Shown: piece after piece, positions 61,516 to 64,000 of the stretch
Layout of the letters: the number at the start of each line of letters is the position of its first letter
Position numbering within the stretch: the first letter of the stretch is position 1
IMG/VR virus record: IMGVR_UViG_3300010399_000031
Location: 62,001 to 126,000 of that record
DNA from: a virus
DNA: 64,000 nucleotides
Reading direction: 5' to 3' (one strand)
Position numbers and translations under genes: made by a program
The notes under the pieces: generated by a model
Seen by the model: only the letters and a program-made list of their open reading frames with translations
Database searches by the model: none
What the model was told of the DNA's origin: nothing

Positions 61516-63078
61516 ATGCCGAAAATCCAATGGCCGATCACCGATACCGATCAGACGGTGCTGCGCCCCGTCGTCGTCGGTATTGTGGAAGAGATTAAAG
61601 AGTACACCGATATGCCTGAAGGGATGCCGATTCTTTATCCGGGTCCCGACGGTAAGACGTATCAACCTGGTAGCAGTATCAACAAAGACGATCTATCGAA
61701 CCAAGTGCGCGGGCAGATGTACAATCAACTCGCCATTGAAGTCGATGAGCAATACGAACACGATGCTTACCTCACTACTCCTGTCGAGCATCCAGAGCAT
61801 CTGTTTATTTTCCGCGACGATTATCTGGACACGTACATCAAACCCGCTTATTCGTCGATGGATGTCACGATTAATATCCGTTTTCGTGCCCAAGACAAAA
61901 CCACCGCTGAACGCTGGCGCGCCCAGATGAAGATGAAGATCGGACGCGGTAAGCTCGTCAATTTACACACCGTTACCTACAGTTACTTAATCCCTCCAGC
62001 TATGCTTGCAATCTTGCAAGAGATTCACAGGCTGAGGGAGAACGTAGCCCCTTATGGGCAAGATTGGAACACGTATTTCACAAGCACTGTGTCACCAAAA
62101 GCAACCCTGGTGACCGATCAAGCTGGGAAAAACCAAGCCTGGGTGATGGCTGAGTCTCAGATGCGAGTTCAAGGTTACTGGGATTTGGATGGAGCGGTGG
62201 AAAAAGGTGGTCGAGGCGATGATGGTGGCGAGACCTGGCTTATTACCGCAGCGTATAAGTTTCGCTACCATAAGCCTGAAGTGTGCTGGATGCGCTATCC
62301 ACTGATGATCCACAATCAGTTGCTCGATCAGAAGTTTCGACCTGAACATGGGCCTTATGAGATCGAGAAACAACAGCGAACCTACCAATGGAGTACGAAG
62401 ACATTTAGCTCTTTTGAGAAGGGGCGGCTTATCACCCATTTGCAAAAACGAGACGGAGTTGAGCTACCTTCGTTTGATGAGTGGTATCCGAATGAAGTTT
62501 GGCCGTGGACCAAGCGACTCGCATCGATCATGCTCTACATCGATACGAATAATCCGCGACTGATTACGAATCTTATCAGTGACATCAATCCCTACACGTT
62601 TGAACCCGAAGTGTTGGTGTTTTTGCAAAGCGAAGCGCCATACATGACAAAACCTTTGGCTTCGCTCATTAGTTTGACGCTTTACCAAGGTAATTCACTC
62701 ATGGATCCGTCCTCGATCACCGTGGATAGTAATCTAGACGTGACGACCACGTTTGATCCGGATCTGCGACAATCGTATCATATTCGTCTGGCGTTTTACA
62801 GCAACTTAGCGGTTTTGACTCCGGCTGCACGAGAGCGCTTGCAGTCGAGCTGCGGAGCAGCTGTGAAGATCTTTGACTATTTGGATCCGACGTTAAAATT
62901 GCGCAATCAACTCCCGACGTGTATTATACCGGGTAACTGGTTGCCTAAACCTGGATTACAACAAATCACAGATACTTTAAACGCTGGAACCATCTCCAAG
63001 GGTAACGGTCAAACCTACGGGACCATGAAAACCGTGTCGACCGCAATCTTGATCGCCCATCGCGCAGAGAGTAAATAA
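61516..63078 (+). CDS. Virion structural protein, 520 aa
   Basis: GTAAGGGC precedes the ATG. A beta-rich protein with many Pro, Tyr and Trp residues, typical of tail or baseplate proteins, with no catalytic motif. Codons are less GC-biased than in the inner-body-like genes. A tiny open frame of six codons (61484) lies in its leader. The next structural gene starts one base after the stop. Confidence 0.6.
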   Translation: MPKIQWPITDTDQTVLRPVVVGIVEEIKEYTDMPEGMPILYPGPDGKTYQPGSSINKDDLSNQVRGQMYNQLAIEVDEQYEHDAYLTTPVEHPEHLFIFRDDYLDTYIKPAYSSMDVTINIRFRAQDKTTAERWRAQMKMKIGRGKLVNLHTVTYSYLIPPAMLAILQEIHRLRENVAPYGQDWNTYFTSTVSPKATLVTDQAGKNQAWVMAESQMRVQGYWDLDGAVEKGGRGDDGGETWLITAAYKFRYHKPEVCWMRYPLMIHNQLLDQKFRPEHGPYEIEKQQRTYQWSTKTFSSFEKGRLITHLQKRDGVELPSFDEWYPNEVWPWTKRLASIMLYIDTNNPRLITNLISDINPYTFEPEVLVFLQSEAPYMTKPLASLISLTLYQGNSLMDPSSITVDSNLDVTTTFDPDLRQSYHIRLAFYSNLAVLTPAARERLQSSCGAAVKIFDYLDPTLKLRNQLPTCIIPGNWLPKPGLQQITDTLNAGTISKGNGQTYGTMKTVSTAILIAHRAESK

Positions 63079-63079
63079 C

Positions 63080-64000
63080 ATGCCCGCAGTTCTTCAACCT
63101 GGTCCGAACACTCCGCCAACGGAGCAACCGCACCCCCCCAAGATCTACTCGGAACGCTACAAGGGTGTAACAGTTGACACCCGGTATATTCCGACCACGG
63201 CGTTACTCACTCACGTGGAAGGTTCACCATTGATGGTGAATTACTACGCACAAGTGGTGAGTCGTGATTCAGAAGTGGCGGGACAAAACGTGAATCGTTC
63301 CCCTACGATCCAACAGTATCAATTGATCAAGGGAATGGAGATCCGAGTTACGGAAGCATTAAAGTGGAGTCAAAACGACGAAACTAAACAGTTTACAGCG
63401 ACAGGTTCAGCCAACGTCTATCCGTTTTTGACACCGAATCTAGGTGACATGTTTTTGATGGATGTCGGTAGTGGTCGAGAAGGAATCATGCAGATAACCG
63501 ACACTCGGCGGTTATCTATTTTTGAAGAAGCGATTCACGAGATCGATTACACTTTCGTATCGTTTTCTGACCAGGATCAGTTGCGTTTAGCAGATCTTAA
63601 TACGAAGGTGGTGGAATCATACACCTACGCCAAAGACTTTTTGCAGTACGGACAAAATCCTGTACTGCTCGATCAAGATGCTGAAAACGTCGCGCAATTA
63701 AAGTACGCATATTCAGACATCGTTCGTCAGTATTTTAAGGAGTTTCTTTCCAATGAATACAAGACGTTGATTATCCCTGGTCAGGCGTGGGCGGTTTACG
63801 ATCACTTTCTTACCAAATTCATGCTGAAGTTTTGTACGACACTCAATTCTCCAGAAATTCAGTATTGCCGATTACTGAATGTCGATGGTGTGGACGATAT
63901 GAAAACTCCTACCTTCTGGGATATGTGTCTACAACGTAACGAAATGATCAAACGTATTCTCAACATGCGGATGAGTTTGACAGCGACTTTGTATTTTCCG
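63080..64000 (+). CDS. Virion structural protein, partial (cut by window end)
   Basis: An ATG one base after the previous stop opens at least 307 codons with no stop to the window edge. It begins MPAVLQPGPNTPPTEQPH, a Pro-rich N-terminus, and continues with a beta-rich fold (TRYIPTTALLTHVEGSP, GDMFLMDVGSGREGIMQI) followed by helices. Coupling to the preceding gene suggests both are parts of the same virion substructure. Confidence 0.55.
   Translation, partial: MPAVLQPGPNTPPTEQPHPPKIYSERYKGVTVDTRYIPTTALLTHVEGSPLMVNYYAQVVSRDSEVAGQNVNRSPTIQQYQLIKGMEIRVTEALKWSQNDETKQFTATGSANVYPFLTPNLGDMFLMDVGSGREGIMQITDTRRLSIFEEAIHEIDYTFVSFSDQDQLRLADLNTKVVESYTYAKDFLQYGQNPVLLDQDAENVAQLKYAYSDIVRQYFKEFLSNEYKTLIIPGQAWAVYDHFLTKFMLKFCTTLNSPEIQYCRLLNVDGVDDMKTPTFWDMCLQRNEMIKRILNMRMSLTATLYFP

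Noticed and set aside
1-64000. PhuZ tubulin gene in this window
   Set aside because: I searched for a tubulin GGGTGSG-type loop in the proteins and saw none; in phiKZ it lies well before gp54, so it may be outside the left edge.

Overview
This window is a 64-kb piece of a jumbo bacteriophage genome, most likely a nucleus-forming, phiKZ-like phage (Chimalliviridae). It contains a 650-codon gene fitting the nuclear-shell protein chimallin (ChmA), directly followed by the N-terminal part of a split RNA polymerase beta' subunit, the arrangement of phiKZ gp54-gp55. Further right come split multisubunit RNAP genes, a divided family-B DNA polymerase, a muramidase endolysin and a block of virion genes. 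No rRNA, tRNA, CRISPR array or bacterial housekeeping gene was seen. The host cannot be read from the sequence; moderate GC and three AT-rich homing endonuclease genes fit a phage of a proteobacterium. Family names rest on motifs I can see; one-to-one phiKZ numbers are inferences from gene order and length.

Layout. 0.2-4.5 kb: short tandem plus-strand genes of unknown function, several of which look like diverged copies of each other, ending in a small beta-rich protein. 4.5-5.0 kb: structured non-coding DNA. 5.0-8.3 kb: C-terminal part of the B-family DNA polymerase (motifs B and C), a P-loop protein and small membrane proteins. 8.35-9.5 kb: one minus-strand gene. 9.5-11.7 kb: small genes, a 21-bp inverted repeat and a QueC-like PP-loop enzyme. 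11.7-25.1 kb: the nucleus block, with ChmA, nvRNAP beta' N-part, three small genes, an Mre11/SbcD-like phosphoesterase, a DDIPF-tailed nucleic-acid-binding protein, and genes at the positions of phiKZ gp68, gp69 and gp70. 25.2-32.8 kb: nvRNAP beta C-part split by a group I intron with an HNH endonuclease, beta' C-part, and an SF2 helicase. 32.9-38.2 kb: small plus genes, then a minus-strand cluster with a macrodomain protein and two putative structural or assembly proteins. 38.4-41.6 kb: a second beta' C-part (probably virion RNAP) and a free-standing HNH endonuclease. 41.7-46.8 kb: a very low-complexity Ala/Thr/Ser/Asp protein, the endolysin, and on the minus strand the exonuclease plus motif A part of the DNA polymerase. 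46.9-64 kb: virion genes, including an HExxH membrane protein, large minus-strand baseplate-like genes, a GIY-YIG endonuclease, two paralogous inner-body-like proteins with matching prohead-protease sites, and structural genes running off the right edge.

How it works together (inference from phiKZ biology). The injected virion RNAP, to which the 39.2-kb subunit probably belongs, reads early genes from TATATNAC promoters; three such sites lie 45-66 bases upstream of ChmA, the gp68-position gene and the 34.2-kb gene. ChmA builds the shell around phage DNA, the gp67- and gp69-position proteins serve the shell's RNA and protein traffic, the non-virion RNAP transcribes later genes inside it, and the split polymerase with the SbcD-like and helicase proteins handles DNA. 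Many terminators are followed by the same short motif, TTTATGCC, in the direction of transcription.
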